From NCBI GenBank assembly GCA_025463615.1, contig JAODAU010000277.1, forward strand, positions 1-33,533: a stretch of DNA of 33,533 bases, in the 5' to 3' direction. Below the pieces are notes generated by a model. That model was not told the DNA's origin and ran no database searches. It worked only from the letters and a program-made list of their open reading frames with translations. Origin of the DNA: Microbacteriaceae bacterium (GTDB lineage: Bacteria; Actinomycetota; Actinomycetes; Actinomycetales; Microbacteriaceae). Numbering within the stretch: position 1 is the first letter of the stretch; each line of letters begins with the position of its first letter. This document shows positions 32,204 through 33,533 of this stretch, in pieces. The position numbers and the translations under genes are program-made.

Positions 32204-32974
32204 ATGGATCGCGACTCGCCCGGGAGCGCCGGGCGGGAGCCTCGCGTGCTCGTCATCACCCCCACCTACGACGAGGTGCTCAACCTCGAGCGGGTGCTCG
32301 CGGCCATCCACGCGGCCTACCCGGCCGCGGACGTGCTCGTCGTGGACGACGGCAGCCCCGACGGCACCGCATACCTGGCCGACAGCCTCGGTGAGAAGGA
32401 TGCCCGCATCCACGTCCTGCGCCGCCCGGGCAAGCTCGGCCTCGGCTCGGCCTACCTCGCCGGGTTCGCCTGGGGCCTCGACCGCGGCTACGAGATTCTC
32501 GTGGAGATGGATGCCGACGGCTCCCACCCCGCCGACCGCCTCCCCCTGCTCGTCGCCGCCGTCACCGACGGCGCCGGCCTCGCCATCGGCTCGCGCTGGA
32601 CGAAGGGCGGCTCCGTCGTGGACTGGCCGAAGTCGCGCGAGCTGCTCAGCCGCGGTGCGAACCTCTACGCCCGGCTCGCGCTCGGGATCGGCGTGCACGA
32701 CTCGACGGCGGGCTACCGGGCGTTCCGCGCGGAGGTGCTGCGCGCCATCCAGCTCGAGGGGGTCGACTCGCGCGGCTACTGCTTCCAGATCGACCTCACG
32801 CTGCGCACCTCCGAGGCGGGATTCCCGATCGTGGAGGTGCCGATCCGCTTCGTGGACCGCATCGCCGGGGTGTCGAAGATGAGCGGCTCGATCGTGGGCG
32901 AGGCGATGTGGCGGGTGACGGTCTGGGGGCTCGCGCGGCGGTTCGGTCGCGGGCGGCGGTTGTCGGCATCCTGA
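32204..32974 (+). CDS. Polyprenol-phosphate mannosyltransferase-like GT2 (DPM1/Ppm1 catalytic domain)
   Basis: A 256-residue GT2 enzyme. It has VITPTYDEVLNLERVL (18-32), VVDDGSPDGTA (46-56), GLGSAYLAGFAWGL (79-92), the metal site EMDADGSHP (101-109) and IGSRWTKGG. SRGYCFQIDLTLR and VPIRFVDRIAGVSKMS are hallmarks of bacterial dolichol-phosphate-mannose synthases. No Lnt-type acyltransferase domain is fused, unlike mycobacterial Ppm1. The product, probably polyprenyl-phosphate mannose, would feed GT-C transferases or lipoglycan synthesis. ATG 32204 is preceded by CATGAT 9 nt upstream (weak -10) and GGGGGG. Confidence 0.9.
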   Translation: MDRDSPGSAGREPRVLVITPTYDEVLNLERVLAAIHAAYPAADVLVVDDGSPDGTAYLADSLGEKDARIHVLRRPGKLGLGSAYLAGFAWGLDRGYEILVEMDADGSHPADRLPLLVAAVTDGAGLAIGSRWTKGGSVVDWPKSRELLSRGANLYARLALGIGVHDSTAGYRAFRAEVLRAIQLEGVDSRGYCFQIDLTLRTSEAGFPIVEVPIRFVDRIAGVSKMSGSIVGEAMWRVTVWGLARRFGRGRRLSAS

Positions 32975-32988
32975 CGCGCCACGCGCGT
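32974..32988 (+). terminator. Possible weak terminator hairpin after the GT2 gene
   Basis: ACGCGC (32974-32979) and GCGCGT (32983-32988) form a perfect 6-bp GC stem with a CAC loop, starting at the last base of the stop codon and followed by TTCTTGT. A second small stem, GTGGA-GGAG-TCCAC, lies at 32993-33006. The T run is poor, so function is uncertain. Confidence 0.3.
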
Positions 32989-33030
32989 TCTTGTGGAGGA
33001 GTCCACCAGCCCGGGCGCGGAAGCCACCGG

Positions 33031-33036
33031 TAAAGT
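33031..33036 (+). promoter_or_regulatory. -10-like hexamer TAAAGT for the carboxylase gene (leaderless candidate)
   Basis: TAAAGT is followed by 7 nt and then GTG 33044. A GAGGA sequence also lies in those 7 nt, but it would be too close to serve if transcription starts at the GTG. Confidence 0.5.
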
Positions 33037-33043
33037 CGAGGAC

Positions 33044-33533
33044 GTGACTGCTGAGACGAACGACATGTACACGACCGCGGGCAAGCTCGCCGACCTCAAG
33101 GTGCGCTACCACGAGGCCGTGACGGCCAGCGGCGAGGCGGCCATCGAGAAGCAGCACTCCAAGGGCAAGAAGACGGCCCGCGAGCGCATCGAGCAGCTGC
33201 TCGACCACGGCTCCTTCGTGGAGCTCGACGAGTTCGTGCGCCACCGCACCCACGCCTTCGGCATGGAGAACAAACGGCCGTACGGCGACGCGGTCGTGAC
33301 CGGCACCGGCACAATCCACGGTCGCCAGGTCGCGGTCTACAGCCAGGACTTCACCATCTTCGGCGGCTCGCTCGGCGAGGTCGCCGGCGAGAAGATCATC
33401 AAGGTCATGGACCTCGCGCTCAAGACCGGCGTGCCGATCATCGGCATGCTCGACTCGGGCGGCGCGCGCATCCAGGAGGGCGTCGTGGCCCTCGGCAAGT
33501 ACGGCGAGATCTTCAAGCGCAACACGGCGTCGT
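33044..33533 (+). CDS. Acyl-CoA carboxylase beta (carboxyltransferase) subunit, N-terminal part
   Basis: The first 163 residues are visible; the gene runs off the right edge. After a short leader it reads [13 protein letters not shown], then [54 protein letters not shown] and [13 protein letters not shown], the N-terminal carboxyltransferase domain of PccB/AccD5-type subunits. The complex transfers carboxyl groups from biotin to propionyl- or acetyl-CoA for fatty-acid precursors. Start GTG 33044 agrees with the family N-terminus and the nearby hexamer. The presence of birA one gene away fits, since the partner alpha subunit needs biotin. Confidence 0.94.
   Translation, partial: MTAETNDMYTTAGKLADLKVRYHEAVTASGEAAIEKQHSKGKKTARERIEQLLDHGSFVELDEFVRHRTHAFGMENKRPYGDAVVTGTGTIHGRQVAVYSQDFTIFGGSLGEVAGEKIIKVMDLALKTGVPIIGMLDSGGARIQEGVVALGKYGEIFKRNTAS

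Noticed and set aside
31802..33319. 505-residue minus-strand open frame spanning three genes
   Set aside because: It crosses birA in another frame and is antisense to the GT2 and carboxylase genes; no motif.

Overview
The window is high-GC actinobacterial chromosome. Gene content, strong G/C preference at third codon positions, frequent GTG starts and frequent leaderless-looking promoters all fit. Recurrent GGATGC/GCATCC words and a purE-purK-gtrA-PH-birA-acyl-CoA-carboxylase neighbourhood point, by inference only, to the family Microbacteriaceae. I see no rRNA, tRNA, CRISPR array, transposase or phage gene.

Positions 1-28510 are a large cell-envelope polysaccharide locus with many strand switches. 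On the left are the end of a DegT/RfbH-type sugar enzyme (1-365), a GT4 glycosyltransferase (367-1470) and a coupled triad: a polyprenyl-phosphate-sugar synthase-like GT2, a DUF2304 protein and a DUF2142 membrane protein (1544-4306). Next come a GT2-GT4 fusion, another GT2 and a GT-C membrane transferase (4178-10063). A minus-strand operon encodes a small SMR/EamA-type membrane protein, a membrane-anchored GT2 and a methyltransferase (10220-12276). It is preceded by a secreted LGFP-repeat protein (12319-14442), an SDR epimerase and a CapD/PglF-type dehydratase (14498-16752). Two plus-strand glycosyltransferases follow, one again a GT2-GT4 fusion (16979-20183).

The core is a complete dTDP-L-rhamnose pathway, rmlA-rmlC (20173-21647, minus) and rmlB-rmlD (24270-26098, plus). 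It flanks a Wzm/Wzt-type ABC exporter (21697-23264) and a WbbL-like rhamnosyltransferase (23348-24232). A GT4 enzyme and an acyltransferase-3 protein close the locus (26164-28510). Together these can make activated deoxysugars, build a rhamnose-containing glycan on a lipid carrier, export it, and decorate it outside the membrane using polyprenyl-phosphate sugars.

Positions 28542-33533 are housekeeping: purE, purK, a GtrA-family protein, a PH-domain membrane protein, birA, a dolichol-phosphate-mannose-synthase-like GT2 and the start of an acyl-CoA carboxylase beta subunit.

Four architectural points stand out. All five convergent gene pairs overlap or lie within 4 bp of each other. Seven genes have a -10-like hexamer 6-8 nt from the start codon, predicting leaderless mRNAs. 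Two imperfect palindromes of about 80 bp share arm sequence; one lies between birA and its divergent neighbour and the other inside the purK reading frame. Finally, two or three separate sets of lipid-linked-sugar synthase, candidate flippase and polytopic transferase occur in the window.
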